Part shown: positions 19,602 through 29,644 of the stretch, piece by piece
Numbering within the stretch: the first letter of the stretch is position 1
Layout of the letters: every line of letters starts with the position of its first letter
DNA from: Blastopirellula marina DSM 3645
Lineage (GTDB): Bacteria > Planctomycetota > Planctomycetia > Pirellulales > Pirellulaceae
Length of the DNA stretch: 64,000 nucleotides
Direction: 5' to 3'
Assembly (NCBI RefSeq): GCF_000153105.1
Contig: NZ_CH672377.1
Location: 1,334,405-1,398,404, forward strand
Made by a program: the position numbers and the translations under genes
The notes under the pieces: model-generated
Database searches by the model: none
The model's input: only the letters and a program-made list of their open reading frames with translations
What the model was told of the DNA's origin: nothing

Positions 19602-21038
19602 CTATTGCGCCATCCGCTGACAAACATCTCCGGCGCTCGGTCTCTCCTCCGGTTTCATCGCCAACATGTCGACCAGGTCCGCCCGATACGTGCTCGGGAT
19701 CTTCTCGACCAGCGACTCGACGAAATCTTTTCTCCGCAACGAAGTGATAATCTCGATTACCGACAAGTCGCTCATCGGCGACTTCCCCGTTAACATCTGG
19801 GCGAAGATCAATCCCAGCGAAAAAATGTCGCTCGATTCGTTCAAACGTTCTCCGCTGGCTTGCTCCGGCGACATGTAGGCCGGAGTTCCAGAGATTCCCC
19901 CTGGTCGGGATGTCGTGGCGGTGGCCGCGGCGAATTCCAGCGTTTTGCTTGGATCGAGCGGCGATTCGCCGGCGTCTTTGCTCGGTGTCACCTCTGCTGC
20001 TGACTCGACCCCGTTTTGCCGTAGCGACTGGGCGAGTCCAAAATCGACAAGGACCGGTTCGTTATTTTCGCGGAGCAAAATGTTCGCTGGTTTTAGGTCG
20101 CCGTGCACGACTCCTTGGGCGTGTGCGGCGGACAGTCCTAACGCAATCTTGTGGGCCATCCGGCGGAACCGGCGCTGGTCGAATCCATGGCCAATCACCT
20201 CGACCAGCGGGCGCCCCTCTAGGTACTCCATCACAATGGTCGGCAGCGTGTCGATCGTATCAGCCGAGTAGACGGTGCAAACGTTCGGATGATTAATGCT
20301 TGCGGCGGAACGCGCCTCGCGCAGAAGCTTGGTCTCGGTTTGGCCATCCTGTTTCGAGATCACTTTGAGCGCGACCTTGCGCTCCAGTCGCAAGTCGTCG
20401 GCCTGCAAAACTTGGCCGAAAGCGCCGCGGCCCAACTCGCGTTCGATGCGGTAATGGCCCAAAACTCGGCCCGGCTGCAACAGCGACGCCACATCCAGGA
20501 CCCCATCGGCCCGCTTCCAATTGGCTGGGCAGACGCCGCCGGCCTGGAGCGCATCCAACGAACGCAACACATCTTCGACATTGCGGCCGACGCTCAAGTC
20601 ATAACTGGCCGCATAGCGCAGCTGCCCGCTCGGATCGATTAGGAACAAACCTCGATTGGGCAGACCATCCTGCTCGCGCCATACGCCAAACCGTTTGCAC
20701 AGTTCGCCGTGCGGGTCGGAAGCGAGCGGAAACTGCAAGCCTTCGACTCCGCCGGCGCTTGAAGGCGTCTGCAGCCATTTTAAATGCGACTCGACCGAGT
20801 CAATGCTAATCCCCAGCAAGTCGCAGCCGCGCTCGTCGAATCGTGATTTCTCTGCACTGAAACCGGTCAGTTCAGTCGGACAAACGAACGAAAAGTCACG
20901 CGGATAGAACAGAATCGCGAGCCAACGTCCGCGGTAATCGGCCGATTGGAGGCGCTGCTGACCAAGATCAGGCAGCGCCGCAGGCAAAGTAAATTCCGGG
21001 GCGCTCGACCCAACAATGCAGGGGGGAACGGTGGTCAT
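19602..21038 (-). CDS. fusion: typical 2-Cys peroxiredoxin (AhpC-like) + Ser/Thr protein kinase
   Basis: 478 residues from the ATG at 21038, preceded by AGGAAA. Residues 1-175 are an AhpC/TSA peroxiredoxin: peroxidatic Cys53 in FSFVCPTEL and a resolving Cys170 in GGVCPANW, the two-Cys arrangement that reduces peroxides. Residues ~195-478 are an eukaryotic-like kinase: glycine loop GRGAFG (203-208), VALK lysine (225), HGDLKPAN with catalytic Asp314 (HGD, not HRD) and Asn319, DFG (332-334), GTPAYMSPE. No membrane helix, so both parts are cytoplasmic. A peroxide-sensing kinase is a natural reading but is inference. It stands alone, flanked by a repeat field. Confidence 0.93.
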   Translation of the reverse strand: MTTVPPCIVGSSAPEFTLPAALPDLGQQRLQSADYRGRWLAILFYPRDFSFVCPTELTGFSAEKSRFDERGCDLLGISIDSVESHLKWLQTPSSAGGVEGLQFPLASDPHGELCKRFGVWREQDGLPNRGLFLIDPSGQLRYAASYDLSVGRNVEDVLRSLDALQAGGVCPANWKRADGVLDVASLLQPGRVLGHYRIERELGRGAFGQVLQADDLRLERKVALKVISKQDGQTETKLLREARSAASINHPNVCTVYSADTIDTLPTIVMEYLEGRPLVEVIGHGFDQRRFRRMAHKIALGLSAAHAQGVVHGDLKPANILLRENNEPVLVDFGLAQSLRQNGVESAAEVTPSKDAGESPLDPSKTLEFAAATATTSRPGGISGTPAYMSPEQASGERLNESSDIFSLGLIFAQMLTGKSPMSDLSVIEIITSLRRKDFVESLVEKIPSTYRADLVDMLAMKPEERPSAGDVCQRMAQ

Positions 21039-21356
21039 GACGTTTCCTGATGTATCGTCGCGAGTGGGGCTCAACACGCTGTTTCCGGCAGAAGATCGCA
21101 AAAGCCAATTTACCGGATTTCGAGCAGCAGGATGACGAACGTCAATCGCAGCTCGCTTTACTCATCAATGGGCCGCCAAGGTTGTCCGTTGACAGAGCGC
21201 ACGGATTTCGCGTCGATTGAGGGGTGCGGCGGCTTGCGCCGTTGCCGGTTGTTGGTCGGCTCAAACCATGCGAGCGACCGGGCGCAGGTGTTACCTATGT
21301 GTACGATCTACACACCAGACGCACCCTCCCAGATTGACTCTCGGACAAAATGGCAA

Positions 21357-21738
21357 GCGGTCCGGTCCAACTGGTCAAACCGTAGATCAGGCCGTGCCAG
21401 CGGCAGCGCCAAGTTGCGCAGACTAACATGTGGGCAATTTGGGGCAGTTGATCGAAAAAAATGCAGCGGTCCGGTCCGGTCCAACGAGGCGATGAGCTCT
21501 CCTAAAGCACGCAGGTTAACATCTGGCGGAAATGGAGACATTTAAAAAAACTTCATCGGTCCAGTCCACTCAGGCCCACCGAAGGAAAAGATGACACGGT
21601 CCGGTGTTCCGTCGGAAAACTAAATGCGGTCCGGTCCAACCCTATCCGGAGTGTCCTGCCGCATTCCCTTCGGCTGGCGCACTCGGGCTAGTGTGGTGCT
21701 TAATTCGTCATTCCGGCGAGCGGTCCGATCCGGTCCGC
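21357..21738. repeat. diverged repeat field with CGGTCCGGTCC motifs
   Basis: The 700-base gap between the kinase and phosphoesterase genes contains at least six copies of a CGGTCCGGTCC-like core: near 21357, 21466, 21557 (CGGTCCAGTCC), 21597, 21626 and 21720. Two are preceded by an A-rich tract and a GGCAATTTGGGG / GGCGGAAATGGAG-like segment about 45 bases earlier, so the unit is a decayed repeat of roughly 90-110 bases. The minus frame across it repeats a LDRTG/LDRTA pattern. I see no complete gene. Confidence 0.65.
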
Positions 21739-21744
21739 TTTCCG

Positions 21745-22926
21745 CTAACCCTTCCGGCGGAGGATCAGACGCGTGATTTCGGGTTGGCAGCGGATGCGTA
21801 AGGGGAACGTGCCGCAGAGTCCGCGGGAGACGTGCATCAGGGAAGGCGCTTCGTAGAAGACGCCGCTGGCGTAGCGGACCCCGTAGCGGCTAGGGCTGAT
21901 CAGTGGGCCGACGCCTGGCAGGCGAATTTGCCCGCCGTGGTTGTGTCCGGCCAGGATCAGATCAAAGTCGTGCGCGGCGCCCCAGTGCAAGCGATCCGGC
22001 GTATGCGCGACGAGCAGACGAAAGATTCGCTCCCCGTTTTCGTCGGTCGGGCAAGCGTCGATATCCTGCACCGTTGATAACCAGGGAGCTTCGTCGCCGG
22101 CCAGGATGATCGGCGTGTCGCGAACGTTGGTTTGCAGCCAACGTCCGCCGAGATCGATCAGACCTTGGCTCTTGAGTTCGACTCGTGCCGACGCAATATC
22201 AGAAAGTCGCGTATCGTGATTCCCCAGCACAAAATGAACGCCGCTCGGCGCCGACAACCGGCCCAGCGTCGACTCGGTCCACGCGATACAGCGATCCTTA
22301 TCAAAGATATCGCCGCTGATCACCATCAGTTCGGACTGCAGATCATTGGCCGCTGCCAGCGCATGCTGATAGAACGGCGGGAGAAACTCGCCGGTCAGGT
22401 GCAAGTCAGAAAGATGCGTAATCGTCACCCCTTCGAGCGCCGCCGGCAACCGCGGCAGGAACATTTCTTTTTCAGTGACCACATACTGGAAGATTTGATT
22501 GCCGGGAAAGCGCTGCGCCAGGCGAACCACCGGGGTTGCGAGTTCCGCCAGATCGAACTCGCGGGTCAGATCGATGGAAGCGAGCGTCTTGCTGGTGAAA
22601 TAGTTCGCCGCATGCCGTTCGTCATAACGATGCTGAACCCACAAACCGCACGCGACCAGCAGCGCCGTCCAACAGGCCCAAAAGTAGATCAGGGGAAACT
22701 CCAACCAGACCGCGCGGCTGCTCCAGTCGAGGGGCGGTCCCCACAGAAAGTAGGCGACAAAACCAATCGGCGTCACCGCCGTGATGATCATGATCGCGAG
22801 TTCCAACCAGTCGATCACGGTTTGCTTCCAGGGAAGCGAATGAAAGAAGCAGTGGATCCGCGACCAGAGCGCCAGATGTCCGGCCAGAGCGAGCAGGATC
22901 AGCAGCCAAACCAGGAGAGAGTGCAT
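21745..22926 (-). CDS. membrane-anchored metallophosphoesterase (YkuE/YaeI type)
   Basis: 393 residues. About four N-terminal membrane helices (within the first ~115 residues) precede a calcineurin-like phosphoesterase with all metal-binding motifs: SDLHLTG, SGDIFDKD, LGNHDTR, and GHNHGGQ near the C-terminus. These bind two divalent metals. Relatives act on UDP-diacylglucosamine (LpxG/LpxH-like) or other phosphodiesters; membrane anchoring suggests a lipid or envelope substrate, which is inference. About 90 bases separate it from the upstream signalling gene on the same strand. Confidence 0.88.
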   Translation of the reverse strand: MHSLLVWLLILLALAGHLALWSRIHCFFHSLPWKQTVIDWLELAIMIITAVTPIGFVAYFLWGPPLDWSSRAVWLEFPLIYFWACWTALLVACGLWVQHRYDERHAANYFTSKTLASIDLTREFDLAELATPVVRLAQRFPGNQIFQYVVTEKEMFLPRLPAALEGVTITHLSDLHLTGEFLPPFYQHALAAANDLQSELMVISGDIFDKDRCIAWTESTLGRLSAPSGVHFVLGNHDTRLSDIASARVELKSQGLIDLGGRWLQTNVRDTPIILAGDEAPWLSTVQDIDACPTDENGERIFRLLVAHTPDRLHWGAAHDFDLILAGHNHGGQIRLPGVGPLISPSRYGVRYASGVFYEAPSLMHVSRGLCGTFPLRIRCQPEITRLILRRKG

Positions 22927-23016
22927 CGTGCAAGGTCGTTCGGTTCAACGGCGAGCGTTGCCGGACGATCGAAACCCTGCAGGGGGCGTTTGCGCCAGCA
23001 AAGTCGCCAGGCAGGT

Positions 23017-24744
23017 TTATTGCGAAGCGGCTTGGGGCTGATTGGCGTAAGCTTCGATGATACGCTCGACCGTCGCCAGCAAGTCATCCAAGCGAAACGG
23101 TTTGTACAAGACTGCGTTGGGCAACAGCCCGGTCTGGCGCGCCTTGACGATCGAGTGCCCTGGATCGTAACCAAACCCGGTCATCAAGATCATCGGCACC
23201 GGCGTGACGACATCTTTCAAGCGTTGATACAAGCGATTGCCCGACATGTCCGGCAAGTGCACGTCGCAAATGATCACGTCGTAGCCGGAGCCATGCAAGC
23301 CGGCGCGAACCATACACAAAGCTTCGGCCCCGTCATGAGCGGTTTCGATATCGCAGCCGTAACGGTCCAACAGAGCATGAGCGGCGCTGCGGACCGACTC
23401 GTCTTCGTCCACGACCAGCACGCGGGCTCCTCGCAAACGGGGGCGAACCTCGGGCTGTACCGACGCCGGGACCGCTTTGCTGGGGGTCATCCGCTCGCCG
23501 ACTTTTTGGATCACGCGTTTAATGTCGCGACCATTTTGAATGATACGGCGGAGGCGATCGACGACTTCCTCGTCATGGCCGATGTAGCGCTCCATCACGT
23601 TGACGGCGTCGTTCAGGATCTCGTCAACCGGCAATGCGACGGCGCTATGGATCGCTTCGACGCTGGCCTGAGCGGTATTGGCCTGCTGCGCCGAGAGCAA
23701 CTCCAGCGTGTTGAGCGCCAGGGCCAGGTCGCGGCAGAAGATCTCGAGGAACTGCAGGTCGCTTTCGGTAAAGGCCCGCGGCTCGGGACTTTCGACATTG
23801 AAGGAGCCGATCACCGCGTCGTGCAAGATCAGCGGCACGGTCAAGGAGCTTTTGGCCCCTTTAAAACCTTCCAGATAAAGCGGGTCGGACTGGGTATCTT
23901 CGCAAAGATAGCTTTTGCCGGTCGATGCGACAAAGCCGGTCACGCCGTTGTTGGTCGATTGCGCATAGAGCTCACGCTCGGCCGCGATTTTGTCGATGCC
24001 GACCGAAAGGAGCGGGACGAGCTCACCGGTCCGTTGATCGAGCAAGCGAATCTCGATCACGTCAAAATTGAGCAGGTCTTTGGTGTAATGCAGAATATTC
24101 GACTTGAGCAGTTCGATCCGCTCCGAGACCTCCATGTTGAAGATCTCTTCGGTCGTCAGATCGGCCAGTTCGATGCCGGCCTTGTGAATCGCTTCCAGCT
24201 TTTGCCGCTGGAGCACTTCTTCCGTAACGTCGCGGATCGTGACGATCAGGTTCTTCGGCGGTGCGTTGACCGTAATAACCGGCGCGGCGTGCACCTGGTA
24301 ATACTGGTTTTCTTCGGTACGCAACGTCGACGTGCTTGGTCGGCCAGAGGTCAGCGCCGTATGGAACGGACAGAAGTCTGGCCCCAGAATTTCGGGGCTA
24401 TTGAGGGCGCTGTAAAAATTGCGGCCGACTACGTCGTCGCAGCCGGCCCAACGCTGCAAACAGCTATTCGCCCAGAGCACCGTGTTGTCGCGATCGAGCA
24501 TCGTGACGCCGTCCGGCATCCCCTCCAGGATCCGCTCGTTTTGCAGCAAGCTGCCGATGCGGGCGGAGTCGTCGAAATAGTCCGTACAGATATAGACGCC
24601 GTCGAACTCATGATTCTTCAAGAGCGCGAAGGTGCGCAGCGGAGTCTGCGCTTCCGTGATGTCGTAGTCAGTGCGCAGTTGCTCCAGTACCGAGTGTTGT
24701 CCACCTGGAGCGCACAAACAGAGGATCTTGGGTTTACCAGCCAA
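23017..24744 (-). CDS. PAS-GAF-receiver signalling protein
   Basis: 575 residues. N-terminal ~70 residues resemble a degenerate receiver; then a PAS domain (about 70-190, ends with VTIRDVTEEV), a GAF domain (about 205-365), a helical segment (about 370-430) that resembles a histidine-kinase dimerisation domain without a kinase core, and a C-terminal receiver with phospho-acceptor Asp in IICDVHLPDMSG and Lys in LYKPFRLDD. It can be phosphorylated but has no output enzyme. The start is TTG at 24744 after AGGAG; a five-codon ATG frame (24751, MRVGW) overlaps it out of frame. Confidence 0.85.
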   Translation of the reverse strand: MAGKPKILCLCAPGGQHSVLEQLRTDYDITEAQTPLRTFALLKNHEFDGVYICTDYFDDSARIGSLLQNERILEGMPDGVTMLDRDNTVLWANSCLQRWAGCDDVVGRNFYSALNSPEILGPDFCPFHTALTSGRPSTSTLRTEENQYYQVHAAPVITVNAPPKNLIVTIRDVTEEVLQRQKLEAIHKAGIELADLTTEEIFNMEVSERIELLKSNILHYTKDLLNFDVIEIRLLDQRTGELVPLLSVGIDKIAAERELYAQSTNNGVTGFVASTGKSYLCEDTQSDPLYLEGFKGAKSSLTVPLILHDAVIGSFNVESPEPRAFTESDLQFLEIFCRDLALALNTLELLSAQQANTAQASVEAIHSAVALPVDEILNDAVNVMERYIGHDEEVVDRLRRIIQNGRDIKRVIQKVGERMTPSKAVPASVQPEVRPRLRGARVLVVDEDESVRSAAHALLDRYGCDIETAHDGAEALCMVRAGLHGSGYDVIICDVHLPDMSGNRLYQRLKDVVTPVPMILMTGFGYDPGHSIVKARQTGLLPNAVLYKPFRLDDLLATVERIIEAYANQPQAASQ

Positions 24745-24780
24745 CCCGCATTTCTCCTACCGAAACACCTTGACGTTGTA

Positions 24781-24808
24781 ATTATAAGGTCGGTCAAATT
24801 TGAAACAA
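24781..24808 (-). promoter_or_regulatory. sigma-70-type promoter of the PAS-GAF-receiver gene
   Basis: On the minus strand, TTGTTT (24808-24803) is 16 bases before a perfect TATAAT (24786-24781). Transcription would start about 30 bases before the TTG start codon. Confidence 0.5.
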
Positions 24809-24920
24809 CGTCATCGCCTTGGCGTTTCCCTATCATACTAAGGTCGGAAGCGACGCCCGCAAACCTGAGAATGCTTTGCCTGACGGTTAGAATCGGAAAA
24901 GTCATCCGTCCCTGCCGAAG

Positions 24921-25964
24921 CTAATGATCGGCGGTGGCTTCCATCGCCGCCGTATCAAACCGCAGCGAAAGCTCTTCGAGCACCAGTCCCGGCTGGAAAT
25001 GCTGAAACAGCTTACCGCCCAGAAATCCGCCTCTATACTCTTGCTCCGGAGGCAAGACCGACACAGCAACGTCCTGCAACAGCACCGGCCCGACGCGCAG
25101 CGCCGCGATTCGACCGCGCCGAACCTTCACTTTCTGCTTGTCCAACACAACCTCAGCCCCTTCCTCTGGCGTGTAACGTACACCCACGCTCTGGGCCATA
25201 TTGGCGGTCAAAACTATTTCTTGTCCTTGCGGATTCCAGGTAAAGATTTGCGGATTGTCTTGATCCAGGACCGCGGCAACCCGTGGCTGACCATTTTGGA
25301 GGAAGATGGGCAGTCGGTCTTGGCGCGCGAGTCGTTCGAAACGAGCGAGCCTGCCTAAGCGGCGCGCTAGCGGTTCTAGCGGGCCGATATTCCCCTGCTC
25401 GGCTTCCGGCAACTTCGACTTTATTAAAGCGTAACGTTGATCGAGCTCGACCATCTCTTCCCGCAGTTGGAAGGTCCGCGTTGTCAGCGTCGCCAACAAC
25501 TGCGCCTGCTGCATCAGCAACTCGCGGATGTTCGGCTGCGCCGCCAGCGTCGCCGGCTCGACCGCATCGCCGGCGGTGGTCGCTATTTTGCGAAGTCGAT
25601 CGATCTGCTGGGCCAGCTCTTTCTCTTGATCGCTGCCGACCGCATGCTCTTTCAGATGCTTCGCCAAGCGGTCAATTCCGGCCAGGGTGGCCTGCTTTTG
25701 CTTCCACTGCCGCGCGTTGTCGTCCTTGGCCAGACTGACTTGTCGCTGAAAGAAGCTGAGCTGTTGCTCCAACGAATCGAGTTGCCGCAGCTCAGGCGCT
25801 AGGTTCGTTTCGCTCGGCAAAATCCAGCGACGGCCGTATTTCACCAAACCCTGTTGTTCCAATAGCGACCGCGGTTCCTCTTGTGCAGACAAGGGAAGCA
25901 CGGCAAACAGCAGCGTGACGAGCGCCAGGTGACCTGCAAATCGAGGCAACGAGCAGCCTTGCAT
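24921..25964 (-). CDS. exported protein with coiled coil and degenerate retropepsin-like domain
   Basis: 347 residues with a signal peptide ending at LPLSAQ. Residues ~30-215 are helical and charged, likely coiled coil. The last ~100 residues follow the clan AA aspartic protease pattern: VLTANMAQSVGV, IAALRVGPVLLQDVAVSVLP, GGFLGGKLFQHF. The catalytic D-T/S-G is absent where expected (NPQG in its place), so it is probably inactive as a protease. The family call is from pattern only. About 170 bases downstream of the signalling gene; expression may be separate. Confidence 0.55.
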   Translation of the reverse strand: MQGCSLPRFAGHLALVTLLFAVLPLSAQEEPRSLLEQQGLVKYGRRWILPSETNLAPELRQLDSLEQQLSFFQRQVSLAKDDNARQWKQKQATLAGIDRLAKHLKEHAVGSDQEKELAQQIDRLRKIATTAGDAVEPATLAAQPNIRELLMQQAQLLATLTTRTFQLREEMVELDQRYALIKSKLPEAEQGNIGPLEPLARRLGRLARFERLARQDRLPIFLQNGQPRVAAVLDQDNPQIFTWNPQGQEIVLTANMAQSVGVRYTPEEGAEVVLDKQKVKVRRGRIAALRVGPVLLQDVAVSVLPPEQEYRGGFLGGKLFQHFQPGLVLEELSLRFDTAAMEATADH

Positions 25965-26272
25965 GGGTGAGGAATCGACAAGAGATCTTCATCATGCCGT
26001 AGTCGCACAAAAAACGCAAATACTCAGTCATTGGTTTACATGATGATCTGACGCTACGTGGTTGCGCCGCGGCAACATGCGTCTCTGGGAAATGATGCCG
26101 AATAACAACATTTGCATCGCAGCGGGCAGATTGGATGCAAACTCAAACCACTTGTCAGAAAAGACTTACGCAGCAGGATCGCCAGATTCTTCGGTTTTGG
26201 CCCGGCGAATGCAAAAGGTACTCTCATCGCCTGAAGCGTCTCCCCCACCTTCCCCCAGGCCAGCTGCTTGTC

Positions 26273-26313
26273 GCGAGAGCCCTTGTCCCCTCGGGCTCTC
26301 GCGGCCCTTTTTT
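26273..26313 (+). terminator. terminator-like hairpin in the leader of the next gene
   Basis: Perfect 10-base stem GCGAGAGCCC (26273-26282) with GGGCTCTCGC (26293-26302), ten-base loop, then GGCCC and six T's (26308-26313). It ends only 39 bases before the ATG at 26353 of a gene on the same strand. There is no gene to its left on this strand, so it would end a short leader RNA or act as an attenuator. Confidence 0.6.
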
Positions 26314-26352
26314 CCTTTGCCTCCTTGTCGCCTGAGCCGAAGAAATCACCGA

Positions 26353-27222
26353 ATGCACGCACGAGACCAAGTCCAACTGGCCGCCCTGTTGGCGACGCAC
26401 GCCCCGATTCAAATCCGCACGATGAATCAGATTTCACCCAAGGGGCTCGAACAATACTGGACGCACTCCAAATCACGTCTCGATCGTTGGGGCCGCTTGC
26501 TCAAGGATCATTCCGAAAGCGTCAAAGAAGCTCCCACCGCGCAACTGCCGGGACACTGGGAAACGATCCGTCCCATCCTGGAAGAGATCTTAATTAGCGA
26601 TGTGCTGACTCGCGTCTGGACTTCTCTCTGCATCGCCTTTGACCGAATTCATCGCGGCGAAACGGCCGAAGCGACCGTTCGCAGCGTCTTTATTGGGCAC
26701 CTCGAAGCTCGCAACCGGGCGCTCAACCTGATGGTCTATGGTCGTGGACTCGACGCCGACCTGGCGGTCAAACTCAACCGACTCCGCCGCCGGACCGAAC
26801 GTTGGACCGATATGCTGCTGGGCTACGTTTCGGTCGCTACGGATGTAAAAAACATGGGATTCGACAACGAGCGGGTCCAAGAATTCTCGCGTGATATTCG
26901 CGAGCAAGCTCGCGACGGATCGCACAGCGCCGGCTGGCCGCTATTGCTCTCTTCGGCGCTCGACGCTTTCCGCAGCAGCACGATTGACACGCCGGCTCAC
27001 CCGCACCTTAATCAGCGGATCACAGCGGCAATTATGTCCTGCTTCGGGCCGGAAATATTCGATTCAACCGGGGTGATTCGCCCCTTGTGGGAACTGCGGA
27101 TCTCGAACTACGCCGACGACACGCAAACGATGGTCGAGCAACTATTGTCGCTCGAGTCTCCCGACGCGGCCGTTCCGATCGAGCTGGGAACGAGCCCCAA
27201 CGAGCCGCATCCTCGCTTCTAG
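26353..27222 (+). CDS. conserved hypothetical cytoplasmic protein
   Basis: 289 residues from the ATG at 26353. The frame stays open upstream to 26062, but that part crosses the terminator-like hairpin at 26273 and is Pro/Arg-rich, so I exclude it. A further in-frame ATG (MNQISPKGL) is possible. The protein is mostly helical and soluble, with the recognisable stretch GYVSVATDVKNMGFDNERVQ. No domain I can name, no signal peptide, no catalytic motif. It is followed after 154 bases by the FAD-oxidoreductase gene. Confidence 0.7.
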   Translation: MHARDQVQLAALLATHAPIQIRTMNQISPKGLEQYWTHSKSRLDRWGRLLKDHSESVKEAPTAQLPGHWETIRPILEEILISDVLTRVWTSLCIAFDRIHRGETAEATVRSVFIGHLEARNRALNLMVYGRGLDADLAVKLNRLRRRTERWTDMLLGYVSVATDVKNMGFDNERVQEFSRDIREQARDGSHSAGWPLLLSSALDAFRSSTIDTPAHPHLNQRITAAIMSCFGPEIFDSTGVIRPLWELRISNYADDTQTMVEQLLSLESPDAAVPIELGTSPNEPHPRF

Positions 27223-27376
27223 GGTTCTGCGAGTAAGAGAAGCACGAAAATCGGCAAGAGAAGTATCTTGGGACGACATGTCCGTGTAAAATCCGGATCT
27301 AGGCCCTATTTTCTTACGGCCTGAGCGCTGCGTCTAATCCCGCCTTCCTCCTGCCCTTTCATCTGGAGCATCCGTC

Positions 27377-29644
<2,268 letters not shown>

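Noticed and set aside
22132-24924. A 930-codon open frame on the plus strand opposite two genes
   Set aside because: It is antisense to the metallophosphoesterase and PAS-GAF-receiver genes, is rich in Arg/Gln/His/Asp as shadows are in this GC-rich DNA, and has no recognisable domain or ribosome site.
26062-26352. Longer N-terminus for the hypothetical gene at 26353
   Set aside because: It would cross a terminator-like hairpin and is Pro/Arg-rich without a ribosome site.
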